A DNA stretch of 64,000 nucleotides from Hydractinia symbiolongicarpus (Eukaryota; Cnidaria; Hydrozoa; Anthoathecata; Hydractiniidae): assembly GCF_029227915.1 (NCBI RefSeq), contig NC_079877.1, positions 32,081,851-32,145,850 on the forward strand, in the 5' to 3' direction. Positions 24,138 to 36,900 of the stretch are shown here, one piece after another. The notes beneath the pieces were generated by a model. It was not told the origin of the DNA. It saw only the letters and a list, made by a program, of their open reading frames with translations, and ran no database searches. The stretch's first letter is position 1. Each line of letters starts with the position of its first letter. A program made the position numbers and the translations under genes.

Positions 24138-27100
24138 AATCGCTGAGTCCCAGCAATCATGTCAAATTAAGAACAATGTTATTTCTTGGTGTCCAGTTGG
24201 CTCACTTATCACATTTATAAGGTCACAGTCCAAAATGAGTTCAATTAAGTCCCACAGTCAATCGTTTCACTGTTAAAAGCGATACAACTTAGTAATATCG
24301 GAAAAAAATATCTAAACACATGTTGGCACGAATTGTGACGCAACCGCTGTAACTCAAACGGATTGACACCGTTAGAAAGTCAATGAAATGTAGTTTTTGA
24401 AACTGCCTCTACTTCTTCAGCGCGAACTAACGGCTAGGATTGGTCCCACAGTAAAAATTGATTTATTTATCTTAACTTTTAAATAAAGCGCTACCACAGC
24501 ACTCAGTGCAATCACTGAGTTCCAGCAATCACGTCAAATTAAGAAAGATGTTATTCCTTGGGGTCCAATTGTCTCATTTATTACATTTATCAGGTCACAG
24601 CCCACAGTTAGTTCATTAAGTCCCACATTCAATCGTTTCACTGTTAAAAGCGATGCAACCTAGTAATATCAGAAAAATATCGCTAAATACATGTTGGTAC
24701 GAATATGTGACGCAACCGTTGTAACTCAATCGGATTGATACCGCCAGAAATTCAATGAAATGTAGTTTTTGAAACAGTCTCTATTTCTTCAGCGCGAACT
24801 AACGGCTAGGATTGGTCCCACAGTAAAAAATAACGTATTTATCTTAATTTTTAAATAAAGCGCTACCACAGCGCTCAGTGCAATCGCTGAGTTCCAGCAA
24901 TCATGTCAAATTAAGAACAATGTTATTTCTAGGGGTCCAGTTGGCTCACTTATCACATTTATAAGGTCACAGGCCAGAATGAGTTTAATTAAGTCCCACA
25001 GTCAATCGTTTCATTGTTAAAAGCGATACAACTTAGTAATATCGGAAAAAAATATCTAAACACATGTTGGCACGAATATGTGACGCAACCGTTGTAACTC
25101 AAACGGATTTATACCGCTAGAAAGTCAACCAAATGTAGTTTTGGAAACTGTTCCTATTCATTCAGCGCGTGCTAACGGCCAGGATTGGTCCCACAGTAAA
25201 AAATGACTTATTTATCTTAATTTTTAAATAAAGCGCTACCACAGCACTCAGTGCAATCACTGAGTTCCGGCAATCACGTCCAATTAAGAAAGATGTTATT
25301 CCTTGGTGTCCAATTGTCTCATTTATTACATTTATCAGGTCACAGCTCACAGTTAGTTCATTAAGTCCCACAGTCAATCGTTTCACTGTTAAAAGCGATG
25401 CAACCTAGTAATATCAGAAAAATATCCTAAATACATGTTGGTACGAATATGTGACGCAACCGTTGTAACTCAATCGGATTGATACCGCTAGAAATTCAAT
25501 GAAATGTAGTTTTTGAAACAGTCTCTATTTCTTCAGCGCGAACTAACGGCTAGGATTGGTCCCACAGTAAAAATTGATTTATTTATCTTAATTTTTAAAT
25601 AAAGCGCTACCACAGCGCCCAGTGTAATCGCTGAGTTCCAGCAATCATGTCAAATTAAGAACAACGTTATTTCTTGTAGTCAAACTGGCTTATTTATCAC
25701 ATTTATAAGGTCAAAGTCCACAATCAGTTCAATTAAGTCCTACATTCAAACGTTTCACTGTTAAAAGGGTTGCAACCTAGTAATATCAAAACACTATCGC
25801 TAAATACATGTTGGTACGAATATGTGACGCAACAGTTGTAACTCAAACAGATTTATACCTCTAGAAAGTCAATGAAATGTAGTTTTGGAAACTGTTCCTG
25901 TTTATTCAGCGCGTACTAAAGGCCAGGATTGGTCCCACAGTAAGAAATGACTTATTTATATAAATTTTTAAATGAAGCGCTATCACAGCGCCCAGTGCAA
26001 TCACTGAGTTCCGGCAATCACGTCAAATTAAGAAGAATGTTATTTCTTGGGGTCCAATTGTCTCATTTATCACATTTATCAGATCACAGTCCAAAGTTAG
26101 TTCATTAAGTCCCACAGTCAATCGTTTCACTGTTAAAAGCGATGCAACATAGTAATATGAGAAAAATATGGCTAAACACATGTTAGTACAAATATGTGTC
26201 CCAACCGTTGTAACTCAAACGGACTGATACCGTTAGAAAATCAATGAAATGTGGTTTTTCAAACTGTCGCTATCTCTTCAGCTCGCGATAACGGCTTGGA
26301 TTCGTCCCACGGTGAAGAATGACTTATTTATCTATATTTTTAAATAAAGCGCTACCACAGCGCCCAGTGCAATCACTGAGTTCGGGCAATAACGTCAATT
26401 GAAGAGGAATGTTATTTCTTGGGGTCCAATTGTCTCATTTATCACATTTATCAGGTCACAGTCCAAAGTTAGTTCATTAAGTGCCACAGTCAATCGCTTC
26501 ACTGTTAAAAGCGATGCAACCTAGTAATATGTGAAAAGTATGGCTAAATACATGTTAGTACGAATATGTGACCCCACCGTTGTAAGTCAAACGGACTGAT
26601 ACCGTTAGAAAATCAATGAAATTTGGTTTTTGAAACTGTCGCTATTTCTTCAGCGCGCAATAACGGCTAGGATTCGTCCCACGGTAAAGAATGACTTATT
26701 ATTCTAAATTTTTAAATGAAGCGCTACCACAGCGCCCAGTGCAATCACTGAGTTCCGGCAATCACGTCAAATTAAGAAAAATGTTATTCCTTGGGGTCCA
26801 ATTGTCTCATTTATTACATTTATCAGGTCACAACTCACAGTTAGTTCATTAAGTCCCACAGTCAATCGTTTCACTGTTAAAAGCGATGCAAACTAGTAAT
26901 ATCCGAACACTATTGCTAAATACATGTTGGTACGAATATGTGACGCAAACGTTGTAACTCAAACGGATTTATACCGCTAGAAAGTCAATGAAATGTAGTT
27001 TTGGAAACTGTTCTTATTTATTCAGCGCGTGCTAACGGCCAGGATTGGTCCCACAGTAAGAAATGACTTATTTATCTAAATTTTTAAATGAAGCGCTACC

Positions 27101-27968
27101 ACAGCGCCCAGTGTAATCGGTAAATTCCAGCAATCATGTCAAATTAAGAAGAATGTTATTTCTTGGAGTCCAATTGTCTAACTTTTAACATTTATAAAGT
27201 CACAGTCCAGAATCAGTTCAATTAAGTCCCACAGTCAATCGTTTCACTGTTAAAAGCGATGCAACCTAGTAATCTGAGAAAAATATGGCTAAATACATGT
27301 TAGTACGAATATGTGACCAACCGTTGTAGCTCAAACGGACTGATACCGTTAGAAAATCAATGAAATGTGGTTTTTGAAACTGTCGCTATTTCTTCAGCGC
27401 GCGATAACGGCTAGGATTCGTCCCACTGTAAAGAATGACTTATTTATCTAAATTTTTAAATGAAGCGCTACCACAGCGCCCAGTGCAATCACTGAGTTCC
27501 GGCACACACGTCAAATTATGAAGAATGTTATTTCTTGGGGTCCAATTGTCTCATTTATCACATTTATCAGGTCACAGTCCAAAGTTAGTTCTATACGTCC
27601 CACAGCCAATCGTTTCACTGTTAAAAGCGATGCAACCTAGTAATATCAGAAAAACATCGCTAAATACATGTTGGTACGAATATGTGACGCAACCCTTGCA
27701 ACTCAAACGGATTGATACCGCTAGAAAGTCAATGAAATAAAGTTTTGGAAACTGTCTCTACTTCTTCAACGCGAACTAACGGCTAGGATTGGTCCCACAG
27801 TAAAAAATGGTTTATTTATCTTAATTTTTAAATAAAGCTCTACAACAGCGCCCAGTGTAATCGCTGAGTTCCAGCAATCATGTCAGGTTAAGAACAACGT
27901 TATTTCTTGTAGTCAAACTGGCTTATTTATCACATCTATAAGGTCAAAGTCCACAATCAGTTCAATTA
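24138..27968 (+). repeat. Large duplicated block, short copy (~3.8 kb)
   Basis: The part 24138-25343 matches 28232-29437 (offset 4094 bp, 11 monomers). The part 25340-27968 matches 31297-33925 (offset 5957 bp, 16 monomers). The two parts are contiguous here but are separated by 5 monomers in the other copy. Shared private words are TTGGTGTCCAGTTGGC, AATATCCTAAATACATG (the usual TATCGCTAAATAC missing one base), AAAAGGGTTGCAACC and CACATCTATAAGG. A monomer near 24330 has CACGAATTGTGACGC, a small deletion. Confidence 0.85.
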
Positions 27969-28231
27969 ATTCCCACAGCGAAACGTTTCACTGGTAAAAG
28001 CGACGCAACCTAGTAACATCTGAACACGATCGCTAAATACATGTTGGTACGAATATGTGACGCAACAGTTGTAACTCAAACGGATTTATACCGCTAGAAA
28101 GTCAACCAAATGTAGTTTTGGAAACTGTTCCTATTCATTCAACGCGTGCTAACGACCAGGATTGGTCCCACAGTAAAAAATGACTTTCTTTTCTTAATTT
28201 TTAAATGAAGCGCTACCGCAGCGCCCAGTGC
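27969..28231 (+). repeat. Junction between the two large block copies
   Basis: At about 27975 the sequence leaves its 33.93-kb counterpart and reads CACAGCGAAACGTTTCACTG, AACATCTGAACACGATCGC and TTCAACGCGTGCTAACGACC, which match about 30590-30770. It is therefore a further fragment of the subtype at 30546, linking the two copies without any non-satellite sequence. Confidence 0.75.
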
Positions 28232-31200
28232 AATCGCTGAGTCCCAGCAATCATGTCAAATTAAGAACAATGTTATTTCTTGGTGTCCAGTTGGCTCACT
28301 TATCACATTTATAAGGTCACAGTCCAAAATGAGTTCAATTAAGTCCCACAGTCAATCGTTTCACTGTTAAAAGCGATACAACTTAGTAATATCGGAAAAA
28401 AATATCTAAACACATGTTGGCACGAATATGTGACGCAACCGCTGTAACTCAAACGGATTGACACCGTTAGAAAGTCAATGAAATGTAGTTTTTGAAACTG
28501 CCTCTACTTCTTCAGCGCGAACTAACGGCTAGGATTGGTCCCACAGTAAAAATTGATTTATTTATCTTAACTTTTAAATAAAGCGCTACCACAGCACTCA
28601 GTGCAATCACTGAGTTCCAGCAATCACGTCAAATTAAGAAAGATGTTATTCCTTGGGGTCCAATTGTCTCATTTATTACATTTATCAGGTCACAGCCCAC
28701 AGTTAGTTCATTAAGTCCCACATTTAATCGTTTCACTGTTAAAAGCGATGCAACCTAGTAATATCAGAAAAATATCGCTAAATACATGTTGGTACGAATA
28801 TGTGACGCAACCGTTGTAACTCAATCGGATTGATACCGCCAGAAATTCAATGAAATGTAGTTTTTGAAACAGTCTCTATTTCTTCAGCGCGAACTAACGG
28901 CTAGGATTGGTCCCACAGTAAAAAATAACGTATTTATCTTAATTTTTAAATAAAGCGCTACCACAGCGCTCAGTGCAATCGCTGAGTTCTAGCAATCATG
29001 TCAAATTAAGAACAATGTTATTTCTAGGGGTCCAGTTGGCTCACTTATCACATTTATAAGGTCACAGTCCAGAATGAGTTCAATTAAGTCCCACAGTCAA
29101 TCGTTTCATTGTTAAAAGCGATACAACTTAGTAATATCGGAAAAAAATATCTAAACACATGTTGGCACGAATATGTGACGCAACCGTTGTAACTCAAACG
29201 GATTTATACCGCTAGAAAGTCAACCAAATGTAGTTTTGGAAACTGTTCCTATTCATTCAGCGCGTGCTAACGGCCAGGATTGGTCCCACAGTAAAAAATG
29301 ACTTATTTATCTTAATTTTTAAATAAAGCGCTACCACAGCACTCAGTGCAATCACTGAGTTCCGGCAATCACGTCAAATTAAGAAAGATGTTATTCCTTG
29401 GGGTCCAATTGTCTCATTTATTACATTTATCAGGTCACAGCCCACAGTTCCTTCATTAAGTCCCACATTCAATCGTTTCACTGTTAAAAGCGATGCAACC
29501 TAGTAATATCAGAAAAATATCGCTAAATACATGTTGGTACGAATATGTGACGCAACCCTTGTAACTCAAACGGATTGATACCGCTAGAAATTCAATGAAA
29601 TGTAGTTTTTGAAACAGTCTCTATTTCTTCAGCGCGAACTAACGGCTAGGATTGGTGCCACAGTAAAAAATAACTTATTTATCTTAATTTTTAAATAAAG
29701 CGCTACCACAGCACTCAGTGCAATCACTGAGTTCCGGCAATCACGTCAAATTAAGAAAGATGTTATTCTTTGGGGTCCAATTGTCTCATTTATTACATTT
29801 ATCAGGTCACAGCCCACAGTTAGTTCATTAAGTCCCACATTCGATCGTTTCACTGTTAAAAGCGATGCAACCTAGTAATATCACAAAAATATCGCTAAAT
29901 ACATGTTGGTACGAATATGTGACGCAACCGTTGTAACTCAATCGGATTAATACCGCCAGAATTTCAATGAAATGTAGTTTTTGAAACAGTCTCTATTTCT
30001 TCAGCGCGAACTAACGGCTAGGATTGGTCCCACAGTAAAAAATCACGTATTTATCTTAATTTTTAAATAAAGCGCTACCACAGCGCTCAGTGCAATTGCT
30101 GAGTTCCAGCAATCATGTCAAATTAAGAACAATGTTATTTCTAGGGGTCCAGTTGGCTCACTTATCACATTTATAAGGTCACAGTCCAGAATGAGTTCAA
30201 TTAAGTCCCACAGTCAATCGTTTCATTGTTAAAAGCGATACAACTTAGTAATATCGGAAAAAAATATCTAAACACATGTTGGCACGAATATGTGACGCAA
30301 CCGCTGTAACTGAAACGGATTGACACCGTTACAAAGTCAATGAAATGTAGTTTTGGAAACTTTCTCTACTTCTTCAACGCGAACTAACGGCTAGGATTGG
30401 TCCCACAGTAAAAAATGACTTATTTATCTTAATTTTTAAATAAATCTCTACAACAGCGCCCAGTGTAATCGCTGAGTTCCAGCAATCATGTGAGGTTAAG
30501 AACAACGTTATTTCTTGTAGTCAAACTGGCTTATTTATCACATTTACAAGGTCAAAGTCCACAATCAGTTCAATTAAGTCCCACAGCGAAACGTTTCACT
30601 GGTAAAAGCGACGCAACCTAGTAACATCTGAACACGATCGCTAAATACATGTTGGTACGAATATGTGACGCAACCGTTGTAACTCAAACGGATTTATACC
30701 GCTAGAAAGTCAACCAAATGTAGTTTTGGAAACTGTTCCTATTCATTCAACGCGTGCTAACGACCAGGATTGGTCCCACAGTAAAAAATGACTTTCTTTT
30801 CTTAATTTTTAAATGAAGCGCTACCGCAGCGCCCAGTGCAATCACTGAGTTCCGGCAATAACGTCAAATGAAGAAGAATGTTATTTCTTGGGGTCCAATT
30901 GTCTCATTTATCACATTTATCAGGTCACAGTCCAAAGTTAGTTCATTAAGTTCTACAGTCAATCGCTTCACTGTTAGAAGCGATGCAACCTAGTAATATG
31001 TGAAAAGCATGGCTAAATACATGTTAGTACGAATATGTGAATCAACCGTTGTAACTCAAACGGACTGATACCGTTAGAAAATCAATGAAATTTGGTTTTT
31101 GAAACTGTCGCTATTTCTTCAGAGCGCAATAACGGCTAGGATTCGTCCCACGGTAAAGAATGACTTATTATTCTAAATTTTTAAATGAAGCGCTACCACA

Positions 31201-33925
31201 GCGCCCAGTGCAATCACTGAGTTCCGGCAATCACGTCAAATTAGGAAAAATGTTATTCCTTGGGGTCCAATTGTCTCATTTATTACATTTATCAGGTCAC
31301 AGCTCACAGTTAGTTCATTAAGTCCCACAGTCAATCGTTTCACTGGTAAAAGCGATGCAACCTAGTAATATCAGAAAAATATCCTAAATACATGTTGGTA
31401 CGAATATGTGACGCAACCGTTGTAACTCAATCGGATTGATACCGCTAGAAATTCAATGAAATGTAGTTTTTGAAACAGTCTCTATTTCTTCAGCGCGAAC
31501 TAACGGCTAGGATTGGTCCCACAGTAAAAATTGATTTATTTATCTTAATTTTTAAATAAAGCGCTACCACAGCGCCCAGTGTAATCGCTGAGTTCCAGCA
31601 ATCATGTCAAATTAAGAACAACGTTATTTCTTGTAGTCAAACTGGCTTATTTATCACATTTATAAGGTCAAAGTCCACAATCAGTTCAATTAAGTCCTAC
31701 ATTCAAACGTTTCACTGTTAAAAGGGTTGCAACCTAGTAATATCCAAACACTATCGCTAAATACATGTTGGTACGAATATGTGACGCAACAGTTGTAACT
31801 CAAACAGATTTATACCTCTAGAAAGTCAATGAAATGTAGTTTTGGAAACTGTTCCTGTTTATTCAGCGCGTACTAAAGGCCAGGATTGGTCCCACAGTAA
31901 GAAATGACTTATTTATCTAAATTTTTAAATGAAGCGCTATCACAGCGCCCAGTGCAATCACTGAGTTCCGGCAATCACGTCAAATTAAGAAGAATGTTAT
32001 TTCTTGGGGTCCAATTGTCTCATTTATCACATTTATCAGATCACAGTCCAAAGTTAGTTCATTAAGTCCCACAGTCAATCGTTTCACTGTTAAAAGCGAT
32101 GCAACATAGTAATATGAGAAAAAAATGGCTAAACACATGTTAGTACAAATATGTGTCCCAACCGTTGTAACTCAAACGGACTGATACCGTTAGAAAATCA
32201 ATGAAATGTGGTTTTTCAAACTGTCGCTATATCTTCAGCTCGCGATAACGGCTTGGATTCGTCCCACGGTGAAGAATGACTTATTTATCTATATTTTTAA
32301 ATAAAGCGCTACCACAGCGCCCAGTGCAATCACTGAGTTCGGGCAATAACGTCAATTGAAGAGGAATGTTATTTCTTGGGGTCCAATTGTCTCATTTATC
32401 ACATTTATCAGGTCACAGTCCAAAGTTAGTTCCTTAAGTTCCACAGTCAATCGCTTCACTGTTAAAAGCGATGCAACCTAGTAATATGTGAAAAGTATGG
32501 CTAAATACATGTTAGTACGAATATGTGACCCAACCGTTGTAACTCAAACGGACTGATACCGTTAGAAAATCAATGAAATTTGGTTTTTGAAACTGTCGCT
32601 ATTTCTTCAGCGCGCAATAAGGGCTAGGATTCGTCCCACGGTAAAGAATGACTTATTATTCTAAATTTTTAAATGAAGCGCTACCACAGCGCCCAGTGCA
32701 ATCACTGAGTTCCGGCAATCACGTCAAATTAAGAAAAATGTTATTCCTTGGGGTCCAATTGTCTCATTTATTACATTTATCAGGTCACAACTCACAGTTA
32801 GTTCATTAAGTCCCACAGTCAATCGTTTCACTGTTAAAAGCGATGCAAACTAGTAATATCCGAACACTATTGCTAAATACATGTTGGTACGAATATGTGA
32901 CGCAAACGTTGTAACTCAAACGGATTTATACCGCTAGAAAGTCAATGAAATGTAGTTTTGGAAACTGTTCTTATTTATTCAGCGCGTGCTAACGGCCAGG
33001 ATTGGTCCCACAGTAAGAAATGACTTATTTATCTAAATTTTTAAATGAAGCGCTACCACAGCGCCCAGTGTAATCGGTAAATTCCAGCAATCATGTCAAA
33101 TCAAGAAGAATGTTATTTCTTGGAGTCCAATTGTCTAACTTTTAACATTTATAAAGTCACAGTCCGGAATCAGTTCAATTAAGTCCCACAGTCAATCGTT
33201 TCACTGTTAAAAGCGATGCAACCTAGTAATCTGAGAAAAATATGGCTAAATACATGTTAGTACGAATATGTGACCAACCGTTGTAGCTCAAACGGACTGA
33301 TACCGTTAGAAAATCAATGAAATGTGGTTTTTGAAACTGTCGCTATTTCTTCAGCGCGCGATAACGGCTAGGATTCGTCCCACTGTAAAGAATGACTTAT
33401 TTATCTAAATTTTTAAATGAAGCGCTACCACAGCGCCCAGTGCAATCACTGAGTTCCGGCACACACGTCAAATTATGAAGAATGTTATTTCTTGGGGTCC
33501 AATTGTCTCATTTATCACATTTATCAGGTCACAGTCCAAAGTTAGTTCTATACGTCCCACAGCCAATCGTTTCACTGTTAAAAGCGATGCAACCTAGTAA
33601 TATCAGAAAAACATCGCTAAATACATGTTGCTACGAATATGTGACGCAACCCTTGCAACTCAAACGGATTGATACCGCTAGAAAGTCAATGAAATAAAGT
33701 TTTGGAAACTGTCTCTACTTTTTCAACGCGAACTAACGGCTAGGATTGGTCCCACAGTAAAAAATGGTTTATTTATCTTAATTTTTAAATAAAGCTCTAC
33801 AACAGCGCCCAGTGTAATCGCTGAGTTCCAGCAATCATGTCAGGTTAAGAACAACGTTATTTCTTGTAGTCAAACTGGCTTATTTATCACATCTATAAGG
33901 TCAAAGTCCACAATCAGTTCAATTA
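28232..33925 (+). repeat. Large duplicated block, long copy (~5.7 kb)
   Basis: Counterpart of 24138-27968, with an additional ~1863 bp (5 monomers) at about 29437-31300. The extra segment is homologous to 16400-18264 (offset 13036 bp). Thus either a 5-monomer segment was inserted here or it was lost from the copy at 24-28 kb. The copy ends near 33925, where CACAGTGAAACG replaces CACAGCGAAACG. Confidence 0.84.
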
Positions 33926-36900
33926 AGTCCCACAGTGAAACGTTTCATTGTTAAAAGCGATGCAACCTAGTAATATCCGAACACGATCGCAAAATACATG
34001 TTGGTACGAATATGTGACGCAACCGTTGTAACTCAAACGGATTTATACCGTTACAAAGTCAATGAAATGTAGTTTTGGAAACCGTCTCTACTTCTTCAAC
34101 GCGAACTAACGGCTAGGATTGGTCCCACAGTAAAAAATGACTTATTTATCTTAATTTTTAAATAAAGCTCTACAACAGCGCCCAGTGTAATCGCTGAGTT
34201 CCAGCAATCATGTCAGGTTAAGAACAACGTTATTTCTTGTAATCAAACTGGCTTATTTATCACATTTATAAGGTCAAAGTCCACAATGAGTTCAATTAAG
34301 TCCCACAGTGAAACGTTTCACTGTTAAAAGCGATGCAACCTAGTAATATCCGAACACGATCGCTAAATACATGTTGGTACGAATATGTGACGCAACCGTT
34401 GTAACTCAAACGGATTTATACCGCTAGAAAGTCAACCAAATGTAGTTTTGGAAACTGTTCCTATTCATTCAGCGCGTGCTCACGGCCAGGATTGGTTCCA
34501 CAGTAAAAAATGACTTTCTTTTCTTAATTTTTAAATGAAACGCTACCACAGCACCCAGTGTAATCGCTGAGTTTCGGCAATCATGTCCAATTAATAAGAA
34601 TGTTACTTGTTGGAGTCCAATTGTCTCACTTATCACACTTATAAGGTCACAGTCCAAAATCGGTTCAATTAAGTCCCACTTTCAATCGTTTCACTGTTAA
34701 GAGCGATGTAATCTAGTAATATCAGAAAAATATCCCTAAATACATGTTGGCACGAATTTGTGACGCAACCGCTGTAACTCAAACGGATTGACACCGTTAG
34801 AAAGTCAATGAAGTGTAGTTTTGGAAACTTTCTCTACTTCTTCAGCGCGAACTAACGGCTAGGATTGGTCCCACAGTAAAAATTGATTTATTTATCTTAA
34901 TTTTTAAATAAAGCGATACCACAGCGCCCAGTGTAATCGCTGAGTCCCAGCAGTCATATCAAATTAAGAACAACGTTATTTCTTGTAGTCAAACTGGCTT
35001 ATTTATCACATTTATAAGGTCAAAGTCCACAATCTGTTCAATTAAGTCCTACATTCAAACGTTTCACTGTTAAAATCGATGCAACCTAGTAATATCCAAA
35101 CACTATCGCTAAATACATGTTGGTACGAATATGTGACGCAACTGTTGTAACTCAAAGGGACTGATACCGTTAGAAAATCAATGAAATGTGGTTTTTAAAA
35201 CTGTCGCTATCTCTTCAGCGCGCGATAACGGCTAGGATTCGTCCCACTGTAAAGAATGACTTATTTATCTATATTTTTAAATGAAGCGCTACCACAGCAC
35301 TCAGTGTAATCGCTGAGTTTCGGCAATCATGTCAAATTAAGAAGAATGTTACTTCTTGGAGTCCAATTGTCTCCCTTATCACACTTATAAGGTCAAAGTC
35401 CAGAATGAGTTCAATTAAGTCCCACAGTTAATCGTTTCACTGTTAAAAGCGATACATTTTAGTAATATCGGAAAAAAAGTATCTAAACACATGTTGGCAC
35501 GAATATGTGACGCAACCGCTGTAACTCAAACGGATTTATGCCGCTAGAAAGTCAATGAAATGTAGTTTTGGAAACTGTTCCTATTTATTCAGCGCGTGCT
35601 AACGGCCAGGATTGGTCCCACAGTAAGAAATGACTTATTTATCTAAATTTTTAAATGAAGCCCTATCACAGCTCCCAGTGCAATCACTGAGTTCCGGCAA
35701 TCACGTCAAATTAAGACGAATGTTATTTCTTGGGGTCCAATTGTCTCATTTATCACATTTATCAGATCACAGTCCAAAGTTAGTTCATTAAGTCCCACAG
35801 TCAATCGTTTCACTGTTAAAAGCGATGCAACCTAGTAATATCAGAAAAATATCGCTAAATACATGTTGGCACGAATGTGACGCAACCGCTGTAACTCAAA
35901 CGGATTGACAACGTTAGAAAGTCAATGAAATGTAGTTTTTGAAACTGCCTCTACTTCTTCAGCGCGAACTAACGGCTAGGATTGGTCCAACAGTAAAAAT
36001 TGATTTATTTATCTTAACTTTTAAATAAAGCGCTATCACAGCGCCCAGTGTAATCGCTGAGTTCCAGCAATCATGTCAAATTAAGAACAACGTTATTTCT
36101 TGTAGTCAAACTGGCTTATTTATCACATTTATAACGTCAAAGTCCACAATCAGTTCAATTAAGTCCCACAGTCAAACCTTTCACTGTTAAAAGCGATGCA
36201 ACCTAGTAATATCCAAACACTATCGCTAAGTACTTTTTGGTACGAATATGTGACGCAACAGTTGTAACTCAAACGGATTTATACCGCTAGAAAGTCAATG
36301 AAATGTAGTTTTGGAAACTGTTCCTATTTATTCGGCGCGTGCTAACGGCCAGGATTGGTCCCACACTAAAAAATGACTTATTAATTTAAATTTTTAAATA
36401 AAGCGCTACCACAGCGCTCAGTGTAATCGCTGAGTTTAAGCAATCATGTCAAATTAAGAAAAATGTTATTTCTTGGGGTCCAGTTGGCTCACTTATCACA
36501 TTTATAAGGTAACAGTCCAGAATGAGTTCAATTAAGTCCCACAGTCAATCGTTTCACTGTTAAAAGCGATACAACTTAGTAATATCGGAAAAAAATATCT
36601 AAACACATGTTGGCACGAATATGTGACGCAACCGCTGTAACTCAAACGTATTGACACCGTTAGAAAGTCAATGAAAAGTAGTTTTGGAAACTGTCTCTAC
36701 TTCTTCAGCGCGAACTAACGGCTAGGATTGGTCCCACAGTAAAAAATGACTTATTTATCTTAATTTTTAAATAAAGCGCTACAACAGCGCCCAGTGTAAT
36801 CGCTGAGTTCCAGCAATCATGTCAGGTTAAGAACAACGTTATTTCTTGTAGTTAAACTGGCTTATTTATCACATTTATAAGGTCAAAGTCCACAATCAGT

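Noticed and set aside
25162-25386. Reverse-strand open frames of 74 and 62 codons (25162-25386, 34469-34657)
   Set aside because: They are antisense readings of single monomers that happen to lack stops. Neighbouring monomers are closed in the same frame, and nothing resembles a known protein.
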